From: UBA7887 sp964408735
Lineage (GTDB): Bacteria > Pseudomonadota > Alphaproteobacteria > UBA7887
NCBI GenBank assembly: GCA_964408735.1
Contig: CAYPAX010000024.1
Coordinates: 1 to 45,349 of the forward strand
Direction: 5' to 3'
DNA length: 45,349 nucleotides
The first letter of the stretch is position 1, and each line of letters starts with the position of its first letter. Of this stretch, positions 24,931 to 33,794 are shown piece after piece. Below the pieces are notes generated by a model. It did no database searches. It saw nothing but the letters and a program-made list of their open reading frames with translations, and was not told where the DNA came from. The position numbers and the translations under genes are program-made.

Positions 24931-25844
24931 TGTACATGACCGACAGAGACTCCCTCGAAGCGCGCTTGCAGACCGCCGCCACCCTGTCCGAAGCCCTGCC
25001 CTATATGCGGCGCTTCTCAGGAAGGACCGTGGTCATCAAGTTCGGTGGCCATGCCATGGGCGACGCCACCCTCGCGCAACGCTTCGCCCGCGATGTGGTG
25101 CTGCTCAAGCAGGTCGGCATCTCGCCGGTGGTGGTGCATGGCGGCGGGCCGCAGATCGGGCGCATGCTGGAGCGCCTCAAGATCGAGAGCCAGTTCGTCC
25201 AGGGCCTGCGCATCACCGATGCGGCGACCGTGGAGATCGTCGAGATGGTTCTCGCCGGCAGCATCAACAAGCAGATCGCGGCCGATATCACCGCGGCCGG
25301 CGGCAGCGCTCTCGGCTTGAGCGGCAAGGACGGGCACCTGCTGCGGGCACGGCGCCTGCAACGCAGCCACCGCGATCCGGAATCGCAAATCGAGAAGATC
25401 CTCGACCTCGGCTTCGTCGGCGAGCCGGAGAGTGTCGACACCGGCGTCATCGAGCGCCTGACCGCCGCCGACGTGATTCCCGTCATCGCGCCGATCGGCA
25501 TCGGTGCGGACGGTGAGACCTATAACATCAACGGCGACACGGCGGCAGGCGCGATCGCCAACGCGCTGGCTGCGACGAAGCTGCTGATGTTGACCGACGT
25601 GGCCGGCGTTCTCGATCCTGAGGGCACGCTGATCCCCCGCCTGACGCCGGAGAGCGCGCGGGCGCGCATCGAGGACGGCACGGTCTCCAGCGGCATGGTG
25701 CCCAAGATCGAGACTTGCATCAATGCCGTGGCCGATGCGGTGGAGGCGGCACATATCCTCGACGGCCGCATTCCCCATGTGCTGCTGCTGGAGATCTTCA
25801 CCGCCCACGGCGTCGGCACCATGATCAGCGCCGAGGCGGACTGA
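24930..25844 (+). CDS. argB: Acetylglutamate kinase
   Basis: Second step of arginine synthesis: phosphorylates N-acetylglutamate. The 304-residue protein has FGGHAM, VVVHGGGPQIG, the LRITDAATVEIVEMVLAG block, YNINGDTAAGAIA and LMLTDVAGVLD, all typical amino-acid-kinase segments. The long N-terminal extension before VVIKFGG is that of the arginine-inhibited hexameric class, so feedback control by arginine is likely. engB-argB adjacency is common in Alphaproteobacteria. An ATG at 24936 is an alternative start. Confidence 0.97.
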   Translation: MYMTDRDSLEARLQTAATLSEALPYMRRFSGRTVVIKFGGHAMGDATLAQRFARDVVLLKQVGISPVVVHGGGPQIGRMLERLKIESQFVQGLRITDAATVEIVEMVLAGSINKQIAADITAAGGSALGLSGKDGHLLRARRLQRSHRDPESQIEKILDLGFVGEPESVDTGVIERLTAADVIPVIAPIGIGADGETYNINGDTAAGAIANALAATKLLMLTDVAGVLDPEGTLIPRLTPESARARIEDGTVSSGMVPKIETCINAVADAVEAAHILDGRIPHVLLLEIFTAHGVGTMISAEAD

Positions 25845-25856
25845 GGCGTCTCAGTC
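25839..25856. terminator. Hairpin spanning the argB and DUF2336 stop codons
   Basis: GACTGAG (25839-25845), loop GCGT and CTCAGTC (25850-25856) form a perfect 7-bp stem exactly between two convergent genes. Each strand's TGA stop lies inside an arm. No U-tract follows on either strand, so it is at best a partial bidirectional terminator. Confidence 0.45.
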
Positions 25857-27125
25857 GAAGAACTCGCTGAGAATGCGCTCCATCTGCATGTCGCTCATCG
25901 GATAGCCGTCATCCGGGCCGGGCTTGACGATGGCGCTTTGGCTCAGACGCGCCACCTTGGCCTGAAGCTCCGTCGCCACCGCCATCGGCAGGCCTGAGCG
26001 CCAGGTCAACGCCATGATCGCCTCGCCGTTGCGGCCGCTGAGGATGCGCCCGATGGTCAGCGGCGTGGTGTGGGTGAGCAAAGCCATGGCGTTCTTGACG
26101 AAAAGAATGTCATTGCGCGCGATGTGATGGTGGAACAGCGTCTCGTCGATCGCGCCGCGCTCGAAGGCGTGCGTGGCGGCCTCGACCCCCATAAGGCCGG
26201 CCTCGATCTCCGCTTCGCTCAGGCTCGCAGTATTGCCGTCGAGCCGCGATTCCACTTTGCTGGCCACCTGGCGGGCCATTTCCGGCGACAGGCGGTTGCT
26301 CTGTTCCATCTCGCGCAGCACCGCTGCCGAAACCAGGCGGGCGATGTTGCCTGCCGCCTTGGCCGACAGGTTGGGCCGCCCCGCCAGCGGCCGGTGCCAA
26401 GGCTCGTGTCCCTGCGCCTGCTCGACCAGGGCATCGAGAGTTTCCTCGCGGATCTGCGCGCTTTCGTTAGCCAGCAAATGGGTGATGGCGTCCTCGTCGT
26501 CGGTCGCCGCCACCGCGTCGCTCACCGTTCCCGGCAGATTGGCGCGGCGCGAGATCGCCGACAGGCCGCCGCGAACCGGGTCGCTGTTGATGATTTCCAG
26601 CAGGTCGTCGTCGGTCAGCAGCGGCGAATATTCGAGAATCGGCGCCGCCACCACCAGCTCCACATCGTGGGCCAGCTGGCGCACCAGGTCGTGCGGCACG
26701 TCATCCATGTCCTTGATGGATTCGGCGATGATGCCGCGAATTTCAGGCAGCGCATCGTTAGCCAGCTCACGCAGCGCCGTGCCGGCCAGAGTACTCAAGC
26801 GTTGATGCTCGCCGGCACTGAGCTCGGGGGTCAGTTGGCCGATCTTGTGGGCAAGGTCGATACGCACGTCCTGGCTCGGATCGGCGACCAGCAGCAGGTC
26901 TGCCTGGCGCGGCGCGGCGGTGTTGCCGGCGATGGCGCGGCGCACCGCCTGATCGTCATCCTCGGCCAGGTAATAGAGGATCTCCGGCGCCACGTCGGTG
27001 CGTCTGGCGAGCTTCTCGCGCACCTTGGCATCGCGGTCCCGCGCCAGCTCCCTGGCCCGCTCATAGGCCAGCGCGCCGTGCTCGACGTCGCCGCTGTCCA
27101 CCGCTGTCTCGCGTCCAGCCATCAT
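25851..27125 (-). CDS. DUF2336-domain protein
   Basis: A 424-residue soluble, helix-rich protein of the DUF2336 family (HEAT-like), almost confined to Alphaproteobacteria. Recognisable parts are the N-terminal ARELARDRDAKVREKLARR repeat-like helices, VRRAIAGN, LAHDVELVVAAPILEYSPLL and SEFFD at the end. Function is unknown. It overlaps the upstream diguanylate cyclase gene by ATGA, so the two are made together and may work in the same c-di-GMP circuit. Confidence 0.88.
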   Translation of the reverse strand: MMAGRETAVDSGDVEHGALAYERARELARDRDAKVREKLARRTDVAPEILYYLAEDDDQAVRRAIAGNTAAPRQADLLLVADPSQDVRIDLAHKIGQLTPELSAGEHQRLSTLAGTALRELANDALPEIRGIIAESIKDMDDVPHDLVRQLAHDVELVVAAPILEYSPLLTDDDLLEIINSDPVRGGLSAISRRANLPGTVSDAVAATDDEDAITHLLANESAQIREETLDALVEQAQGHEPWHRPLAGRPNLSAKAAGNIARLVSAAVLREMEQSNRLSPEMARQVASKVESRLDGNTASLSEAEIEAGLMGVEAATHAFERGAIDETLFHHHIARNDILFVKNAMALLTHTTPLTIGRILSGRNGEAIMALTWRSGLPMAVATELQAKVARLSQSAIVKPGPDDGYPMSDMQMERILSEFFD

Positions 27126-28819
27126 CCCACGCCTTCCTCTGCCGCCAAGGCATAACAGGACATGCCGCGACAGCTCTTGGCATCATACATGGCCGCATCC
27201 GCCCGCTCCACCAGTGCCTCCAGCGTTTCGGACGAGGCGGGGTCGTACACGGCAATACCGATCGACAGGCCGAAGGGGCGGTCGGGCACCAGCGGCACGT
27301 CGGTCAGGCCCGGCAAGCCGTCGATGAGCGCCTGGGCCTTGACCTTGGCCCCGTCCTCGCCGGTCTCGTCCAGCCAGACCTGCATTTCGTCGCCGCCGAC
27401 ACGGGCGACGATATCGCTGGCGCGGCTGCTGCCGGCGATCATGCCGGTGACCGCGATGAGCGCGCTGTCGCCCGCGGCATGGCCGTGCTCGTCGTTCAAG
27501 GCCTTGAAGTTGTCGAAGTCGATATAGAGGATCGCGCCCGGGCGGCTGTTGCGGCGGCAATGGCCGAAGCGCCGCGTCGCCTCGTCCATGAAGGCGCGAC
27601 GATTGAGCAGCCCGGTCAGCGGGTCGGTGCGCGACAACGCCTGCAGCTTCTCCCGGGAGCTCGCCTGCTCGAGCGCGATGCCCACGTGGCCGGCCAGGCC
27701 TTGCAGCAGATCCCGGTCATCATCGCTCCACGCTTCCCCTGCCGCCCGCCGGATGGCGACGCCACCGTTGATCGCCTGGGCATAGTGGGATGGTGCCAGA
27801 AGCAGTTCCGCGACCTCCATGGTGCCTTGGTTGGCACTGTCCGCCTTGGTAGCCAGGTCTGCGAGGCTGGTCAGCGCGTCGGAAGGCGGCTCGCTGCCCT
27901 CCGGAAAGGCACTTGCCAGTGCCACGGCGCCGTCATCGCCGTGGCGCAGTATCCAGCAGGCGGCAAGCCCTAGGGTCTCGGCAATGGTCAGGGTGGCCGT
28001 CTCCAGCATCGCCTCCGGCTCGGGCTCGTTGCGCATGGCCGTGACCACGGCGCCCAAGGTGCGCTCGCGGCGCTGGGCGATTTCCAGCAACAGCTCCTTG
28101 GCTCGCGCCGCGGTGATGTCCTGGCTCACCCCACGCGCCCCTCCCCAGGCGCCGTCCGCACCCGGCAACGGCACGCTCGAGACCTTGAGGCAGGCAGGTC
28201 TGCCGCCGGCGCCGGTCATCCACACCAATTCGTCTTCGGTCGGTTGATCGGCAAAGAAAGGCAGCACCCGTTCCCGGTCCTGCTCCATGCCGGGCGTGAG
28301 AAACTCGCGCGGGTCGTGGTCGATCAGGTCGTCCGGCGTATAGCCGAGGGCGCCCTTCGGCGAGACGAAGGCGAATTGGCCGGCGCTGTTCGTTTCCCAG
28401 GCGAAATCGGCGGAACATTCGACCAGGTCCTTGTAGCGCTGACGCGAATCCACCAGCGCATTGCGCAGGTTGTGATCGAGGGAACTGTCGCGAGCCAAGG
28501 CGAGCACGCGGTCCGCTGCCCGCTCGGCGCCGTGTATGGGGAGCAAGGTGATTTCGAGGACGGCGCCGCCAAGATCGCTCGGCAGGGTCAACGCGATCTT
28601 GCCGCCGCTGCCGCTCTCCAGGGCTTCGCGGACAGGCTCGGCGAGTTGTACCATGGCGCCTCGCTGCAATGCCGTGATCAGGTCTTGCGCCAGGGGATTG
28701 GTATCGAGAATGGCAAGGTCGGCATCGAGCAAGAGCGCCGCGCCGGGCTGCGCCACCACCAGCGCCGCCAGAACCGCCGTGGAGGCACTATCGACCTCCC
28801 AGCTCTCGCTCGCCGTCAT
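27122..28819 (-). CDS. PAS-GAF-GGDEF diguanylate cyclase
   Basis: A 565-residue cytoplasmic protein: an N-terminal PAS-like region (about 1-115), a PAS domain with PAC (about 125-245, SADFAWETNSAGQFAFVSP), a GAF domain (about 260-390) and a GGDEF domain (about 400-555; DPLTGLLNRRAFMDE, YIDFDNFKALND). The active-site signature reads GGDEM instead of GGDEF. The inhibitory site RASD lies five residues before it, so product inhibition by c-di-GMP is plausible. It would make c-di-GMP in response to an unknown signal. No membrane helix is apparent. Confidence 0.93.
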   Translation of the reverse strand: MTASESWEVDSASTAVLAALVVAQPGAALLLDADLAILDTNPLAQDLITALQRGAMVQLAEPVREALESGSGGKIALTLPSDLGGAVLEITLLPIHGAERAADRVLALARDSSLDHNLRNALVDSRQRYKDLVECSADFAWETNSAGQFAFVSPKGALGYTPDDLIDHDPREFLTPGMEQDRERVLPFFADQPTEDELVWMTGAGGRPACLKVSSVPLPGADGAWGGARGVSQDITAARAKELLLEIAQRRERTLGAVVTAMRNEPEPEAMLETATLTIAETLGLAACWILRHGDDGAVALASAFPEGSEPPSDALTSLADLATKADSANQGTMEVAELLLAPSHYAQAINGGVAIRRAAGEAWSDDDRDLLQGLAGHVGIALEQASSREKLQALSRTDPLTGLLNRRAFMDEATRRFGHCRRNSRPGAILYIDFDNFKALNDEHGHAAGDSALIAVTGMIAGSSRASDIVARVGGDEMQVWLDETGEDGAKVKAQALIDGLPGLTDVPLVPDRPFGLSIGIAVYDPASSETLEALVERADAAMYDAKSCRGMSCYALAAEEGVG

Positions 28820-28907
28820 GGCCAGGCCGCCGCCGCGACGGTCTTGCGCAGCCGATGAAGCTCAGGCAGGCTCACCCTGTTGTCATTCCCCATCGCACGA
28901 GGCATCC

Positions 28908-29567
28908 ATGTCCGTCTTCCCCACGGAGACGTGGATTTTCGATCTCGACAATACCCTATATCCGGCCGAATGCGAGCTGTTTGCCCAGGTCGATTCGCGT
29001 ATGGGCGCCTATATCAGTGCCAAGCTAGCATTGGACGCAACGGCAGCGCGCGCCTTGCAAAAGACCTACTATCGCCAACACGGCACCACCCTGCGCGGCC
29101 TGATGGACAACCACGGCGTGGAGCCCCAGGACTATCTCGACTACGTGCACGACATCGACCTCTCGCCGCTCGATGCCGTGCCGTCCCTGGCCTCGGCCTT
29201 GGCGGCGCTACCGGGGCGGCGGTACGTATTCACCAACGGCTCGCGCCAGCATGCGCTGCAGGTTCTCGAGCGTCTCGGGCTGGCCGCATTGTTTGCCGGC
29301 ATCTTCGATATCGTCGCAGCCGACTACGTGCCCAAACCCGACACAGTGACCTACGACCGTTTCCTTGCCGAATTCGACATCGACCCGGCCACCTCGGTCT
29401 TCGTCGAGGACAGCGTGGCGAATCTGGCACCGGCGGCGGCGCTCGGCATGCGCACCGTGTGGCTGTGCCAGCGCGAGGCGCCGGGCGCACGGTCCGGCCC
29501 CGATTATGTCGATCATGTCATCGACGACCTCGGCCAATGGCTTGAGGCGGAGCGGCTTGCCGGTTAG
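28908..29567 (+). CDS. HAD-family pyrimidine 5'-nucleotidase-like hydrolase
   Basis: A 219-residue HAD hydrolase of the pyrimidine 5'-nucleotidase (SDT1-like) group: FDLDNTLYP gives the nucleophile and acid/base Asp, VFTNGSRQHA motif II, KPDTVTY motif III and VEDSVANLAPA motif IV. The ATG at 28908 follows GAGG at 28898-28901. The TAG stop (29565-29567) coincides with the first bases of the structured repeat element, so the repeat supplies the stop codon and the native C-terminus may have been a little different. It usually precedes dapD in Alphaproteobacteria, as here. Confidence 0.88.
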   Translation: MSVFPTETWIFDLDNTLYPAECELFAQVDSRMGAYISAKLALDATAARALQKTYYRQHGTTLRGLMDNHGVEPQDYLDYVHDIDLSPLDAVPSLASALAALPGRRYVFTNGSRQHALQVLERLGLAALFAGIFDIVAADYVPKPDTVTYDRFLAEFDIDPATSVFVEDSVANLAPAAALGMRTVWLCQREAPGARSGPDYVDHVIDDLGQWLEAERLAG

Positions 29568-29602
29568 AGCGCTTCAGGATGAGCTGGGATCGGTTTGATG
29601 GT

Positions 29603-29689
29603 CCAAGGTGGTTTTTCGGGTAGGAGCGGCACGCCGGGCGATGTGAGGCATCGGCCAAGGGTCGCGACGCATCCGAAAAGCCTCCTTGG
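29603..29689 (+). repeat. Left hairpin arm of the structured element
   Basis: The stem pairs 29603-29619 (CCAAGGTGGTTTTTCGG) with 29673-29689 (CCGAAAAGCCTCCTTGG), 15 of 17 positions. The 53-base loop (29620-29672) begins G-TAGG and contains GCGATGTGAGGCATCGG, an inner mini-hairpin CGATG/CATCG. Confidence 0.75.
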
Positions 29690-29700
29690 CCCACCGCAGG

Positions 29701-29796
29701 CCGGCCTCTGTGGCCCCGTGGCGTCGTTACACGTCTTGCCCGATGCGCCCACATCGCGCGGCGACGCGTGCCTAGCCACGGGGCCACAGAGGCCGG
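29701..29796 (-). repeat. Right hairpin arm of the structured element
   Basis: The stem is a perfect 22-bp inverted repeat: 29701-29722 pairs with 29775-29796. Read on the minus strand, the 52-base loop starts TAGG and contains GCGATGTGGGCGCATCGG then CAAG, closely matching the left-arm loop, whereas the stems of the two arms differ in sequence. Confidence 0.8.
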
Positions 29797-29863
29797 TCAA
29801 ACCGGTTCCATCTCATCCTGAATCGCTCTAGGTTGCGCGCCGCAAGCCGCAGGGAAACCGACC

Positions 29864-30706
<843 letters not shown>

Positions 30707-30717
30707 GCCGAAAAGGG

Positions 30718-30750
30718 AACCGCCGCGGCGCTGGCTGCACCGCGGCGGTT
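30718..30750. terminator. Bidirectional terminator between dapD and amt
   Basis: AACCGCCGCGG (30718-30728) and CCGCGGCGGTT (30740-30750) form a perfect 11-bp stem with an 11-base loop between convergent genes. On the plus strand it is followed only by a short T run; on the minus strand by CCCTTTTC. It is a strong hairpin with modest U-tracts. Confidence 0.75.
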
Positions 30751-30775
30751 TGCCGTCGGGGGGAGGACTGACGGC

Positions 30776-32107
30776 TTAGATGCGCTGGGAGCCGCTGCCG
30801 AACTCGGGATAGGCTTCCAGGCCGAGCTCCGACTGGTCGGCGCCCATGGCCTCGCTCTCGTCGTCGAGGCGGATGCCCACCGTCAGCTTCAGGCCCAGCC
30901 AGACCACGGTGCTGGCGCCCACGACCCAGGCTCCAATGGCGGCGATGCCGAGCAACTGGCTGCCAATGTTGGTCTCGGGGTTGCTGAAGACCACGGCGAC
31001 GGTGCCCCAGATGCCACAGACCAGATGCACCGGGATGGCGCCGACCACGTCGTCGATGCGCAGACGGTCGAGCAGGGGCACGGCAAGCACAACCAGCACG
31101 CCGCCGATGCCGCCGACCATGACGGCGCTGGCGAAGCTCGGTGCCAAAGGCTCGGCGGTGATGCTGACCAGGCCGCCGAGGGCGCCGTTCAGGGCCATGG
31201 TGAGGTCGACCTTCTTGAATAGCGCCTGGCTGGTCAACATGGCTGCGACAACGCCGGCTGCGGCGGCGAGATTGGTGTTGGCGAAGATCTGCGCCATGGC
31301 CGCGGCATCGTCGCCACTGCCGAGCGCCAGCTGCGAGCCGCCATTGAAGCCGAACCAGCCGAGCCACAAGATAAAGGTGCCGAGGGTGGCCAAAGGCAAC
31401 GAGGAGCCGGGCAGCGGGTGGACGATTCCGCCAGGGCCGTACTTGCCGCGCCGGGCGCCGAGCAGCACCGCGCCGACCAGGGCCGCCCAGCCGCCGGTGG
31501 AGTGGACCAGGGTCGAGCCGGCGAAGTCGCTGAAGCCGGCCTCGGCAAGCCAGCCGCCGCCCCACTGCCAGGCGCCCTGGATCGGGTAGATGACAGCGGT
31601 CAGGGCCACCACGAAGACCAGGAACGGCCAGAGCTTGATGCGCTCGGCGAGGGTGCCCGAGACGATCGAGGCGGCGGTCGCCACGAACACCATCTGGAAG
31701 AACCAGTCCGAGGCCACGGCATAGCCGTCGCCTTCGGCATAGGCGGGCCCATCCAGGTTGGCCCAGGAGAAGCTGCCCATGAAGCCGCCGTCGACGCCGT
31801 CGTACATGAGATTGTAGCCGACCAGGAAATACATGATCCCGGCGATGGAATAGAGGGCGATGTTCTTGGTGCAGATGGTGGCAACGCTCTTGGAGCGCAC
31901 AAGCCCGGCTTCTAGCATGCAGAAGCCGGCCGCCATCCACATCACCAAGGCGCCGTTAAAGAGGAATGAGAAGGTGTTGAAGATGTAGGCGGTCTCGGCC
32001 GCATCGGCGAAGGCGGCATCCTCCGCCGCTGCGGCGCCGACAAAGGCGAGAGCGCCAACGAATGTGGCCAACCCGGCTAGGGCAAGGCGCTTGGTCAAGG
32101 TCGTCAT
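30776..32107 (-). CDS. amt: Ammonium transporter
   Basis: A 443-residue Amt/MEP/Rh channel. A cleavable signal (to about AAAAED) precedes eleven membrane helices. The family signature is NFNGGSQLALG-like (GWFGFNGGSQLA), the phenylalanine gate region is FSFLFNGALVMWMAAGFCMLEAG, and pore His residues lie in VHSTGG and PVHLVCGIWG. It takes up ammonium. In many bacteria a glnK (PII) gene precedes amt, but none is adjacent here. The 222-bp leader region carries a sigma-54-like site. Confidence 0.96.
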   Translation of the reverse strand: MTTLTKRLALAGLATFVGALAFVGAAAAEDAAFADAAETAYIFNTFSFLFNGALVMWMAAGFCMLEAGLVRSKSVATICTKNIALYSIAGIMYFLVGYNLMYDGVDGGFMGSFSWANLDGPAYAEGDGYAVASDWFFQMVFVATAASIVSGTLAERIKLWPFLVFVVALTAVIYPIQGAWQWGGGWLAEAGFSDFAGSTLVHSTGGWAALVGAVLLGARRGKYGPGGIVHPLPGSSLPLATLGTFILWLGWFGFNGGSQLALGSGDDAAAMAQIFANTNLAAAAGVVAAMLTSQALFKKVDLTMALNGALGGLVSITAEPLAPSFASAVMVGGIGGVLVVLAVPLLDRLRIDDVVGAIPVHLVCGIWGTVAVVFSNPETNIGSQLLGIAAIGAWVVGASTVVWLGLKLTVGIRLDDESEAMGADQSELGLEAYPEFGSGSQRI

Positions 32108-32186
32108 CGGATTCTCCCGAACGGGTTGGTTCGTGGTACCGCGGCATCAGCACACTTGCTGCGCGGGGCTTTCGGGAGAGCCCCAA

Positions 32187-32202
32187 CTCAAGAACCGTGC
32201 CG
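32187..32202 (-). promoter_or_regulatory. Candidate sigma-54 promoter of amt
   Basis: On the minus strand CGGCACGGTTCTTGAG fits the GG-N10-GC plan with GGCACG exact and TTGA where TTGC is expected. It lies about 80 bases before the amt start. A degenerate NtrC-like half (TGCAC) is present further upstream near 32319. Nitrogen control of amt by RpoN/NtrC is common, but the missing C of the -12 box weakens this call. The leader also holds a hairpin (GGGGCT 32165-32170 with AGCCCC 32179-32184). Confidence 0.4.
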
Positions 32203-32329
32203 ACTCGGAAAACCCCAGGCTTTCTGCGCTTCTTCGCGCATGGGCCAGCATGCTCAAGCTTGATATGCCTAATTTTTGACCGGCAAATAGCCGCGATAAG
32301 AAATCAAGCCTAAAATTTGTGCAGCCCGG

Positions 32330-33682
32330 CTAGCTGGCGAGTGCCGTCTCGATAGCGGCACCAACACGCAACAGGCGGGCGTCCTCGTCGATTGCGGCCA
32401 TGGCCATGAGTCCGGCGGGTACCTCTGGCGCCCCACATGGCAGGGTCAGAGCGCAGCACGGCAGCATATTGCCGAGCCGGGTATTGCGCAGCGCCAGGCC
32501 GTTGGCGCGGGCATAGGCGTCGTCATCGTCGATCACGTCGGCGATCGGCGGCGGCAGGATCGGCACGGTCGGGGCTAGAATGGCGCTGTAGCCTGCCATG
32601 CGCGCATAGAGCGCCGGGGTCAGCTCACGGATCGCCTGGCGTACCGTCTCGGCGTCCGAGGCGGCCATATCGCGGCCTTGGTGGAAGCGGGCGAGCACGT
32701 TCGGATCGATGGCCTGGCCCTGCTCGTCGATCAGCTTGCGCCAGGTAACATAGCCCTCGGCCGTGACGACGCCGCCATGGCGGTTCAGACTCTCGTCGAT
32801 CGCGCTGAACTCGGGCACCGGACCGCGCTCCACCACGGCGCCGGCGGCCTCGATGGCGGCAATGGCCTGCTCGACCGCCTCGACGATTGGCGCATCGGCC
32901 CCGTCCCAGACGATGTCGGTGGCCACCAGAAAGCGGCTCCCGGCTAGGTCCGCGCCCTCCAGGTCGATGGCGGTGCGTGCGCCCATGATCGCGAAAAGGG
33001 CGGCCGCATCGGCCACGTCGTGAGTCAGCGGGCCGACCGTATCGAGGCTTGGCGACAGCGGCAGCACGCCCTCGCAGGGCAAGGCGGCGAACGAAGTCTT
33101 GAGGCCGACCAGGCGGTTCCAGGCGGCGGGAATGCGCACCGAGCCACCGGTATCCGAGCCGATGCCCGCGGCGGCCAGGCCGCGCGCCACGGAGGTCGCC
33201 GCGCCGCAGGACGAGCCGCCGGGCGCGCGCGGGGTGTCTTCCATCACCGCATTGGCCGGGGTGCCGGTGGCCGGGTTGGTGCCGATGCCGCCGAGCGCGA
33301 ACTGCACCGTATTGGTCTTGCCGAGACAGACCAGGCCCGCGCGGGTGGCGCGCGCCAGCACAGTGGCATCCCGCGTGGGCACGCGCCCGGCCAGCAGGGG
33401 CGTGCCGCCCTCGGTGGCGGTATCGGCGGTATCGTAAAGATCCTTCCACGATATGGGCACGCCGTCGAGACGGCTGCGCCGCGCCCCTGCCGCCGCCCTT
33501 TCGTCCGCCGCCGCGGCTTCCGCGCGGGCGCGCTCGGCGGTGGTTCGGAGATAGATGCGGCCATCGTCGATTTCGCCGATGCGCGCCAGGAAATGCTCGC
33601 AGAGCGCGCTTGCATCGATCTCGCCTCGACCAATGGCGTCTCCCAAGGCGCAGGCGCTCTTTTGGTGCCAATTCGTGCCCAT
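32330..33682 (-). CDS. Amidase (amidase signature family)
   Basis: A 450-residue amidase with the Ser-cisSer-Lys triad: Lys in ISWKDLYD (about residue 80), the cis-Ser in GGSSCGAATS, and the nucleophile Ser in GIGSDTGGSVRIPAA. Members hydrolyse aliphatic or aryl amides, or act in GatCAB; the lack of gatB or gatC nearby and the variation outside the core argue against GatA. The ATG at 33682 follows GAGGAAGAA. It is read divergently from the methyltransferase. Its location upstream of amt on the same strand could link ammonia release with uptake, but that is conjecture. Confidence 0.9.
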   Translation of the reverse strand: MGTNWHQKSACALGDAIGRGEIDASALCEHFLARIGEIDDGRIYLRTTAERARAEAAAADERAAAGARRSRLDGVPISWKDLYDTADTATEGGTPLLAGRVPTRDATVLARATRAGLVCLGKTNTVQFALGGIGTNPATGTPANAVMEDTPRAPGGSSCGAATSVARGLAAAGIGSDTGGSVRIPAAWNRLVGLKTSFAALPCEGVLPLSPSLDTVGPLTHDVADAAALFAIMGARTAIDLEGADLAGSRFLVATDIVWDGADAPIVEAVEQAIAAIEAAGAVVERGPVPEFSAIDESLNRHGGVVTAEGYVTWRKLIDEQGQAIDPNVLARFHQGRDMAASDAETVRQAIRELTPALYARMAGYSAILAPTVPILPPPIADVIDDDDAYARANGLALRNTRLGNMLPCCALTLPCGAPEVPAGLMAMAAIDEDARLLRVGAAIETALAS

Positions 33683-33727
33683 TGCGTTCTTCCTCTTCCA
33701 TGCTGGCTGTTCATCGCGACGATTTGC

Positions 33728-33756
33728 ACTATATGGTTTATGTTAGGGTCGGTGAA
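33728..33756 (-). promoter_or_regulatory. Candidate promoter of the amidase gene
   Basis: Minus strand: TTCACC (33756-33751), 17 bases, TATAGT (33733-33728), about 45 bases before the ATG. Four of six -35 and five of six -10 bases match consensus. Confidence 0.5.
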
Positions 33757-33794
33757 TCTCTGACACAGAGGCCTGCCGCTCGATACGACATACG

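Larger units (their letters stand above)
29565..29830. repeat. Structured inverted-repeat element (MITE-like, 266 bp)
   Basis: The outer 34 bases on each side (29565-29598 and 29797-29830) are inverted repeats matching at 30 of 34 positions. TA stands at both extreme ends, as expected for an element with TA target duplication such as IS630/mariner-type non-autonomous copies. Inside lie two long hairpin arms, described separately, so the whole folds as a three-way junction. It contains no credible gene. It separates the HAD gene from dapD and ends 33 bp before the dapD ATG. Confidence 0.8.

Noticed and set aside
29564..29831. Two short open frames (78 codons each) inside the structured repeat
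   Set aside because: They resemble each other only because the element is an inverted repeat; no ribosome site or known domain. The DNA or RNA structure explains the sequence better.
32300..32325. NtrC binding site upstream of amt
   Set aside because: Only one TGCAC half is good; the second half does not match at the needed spacing.
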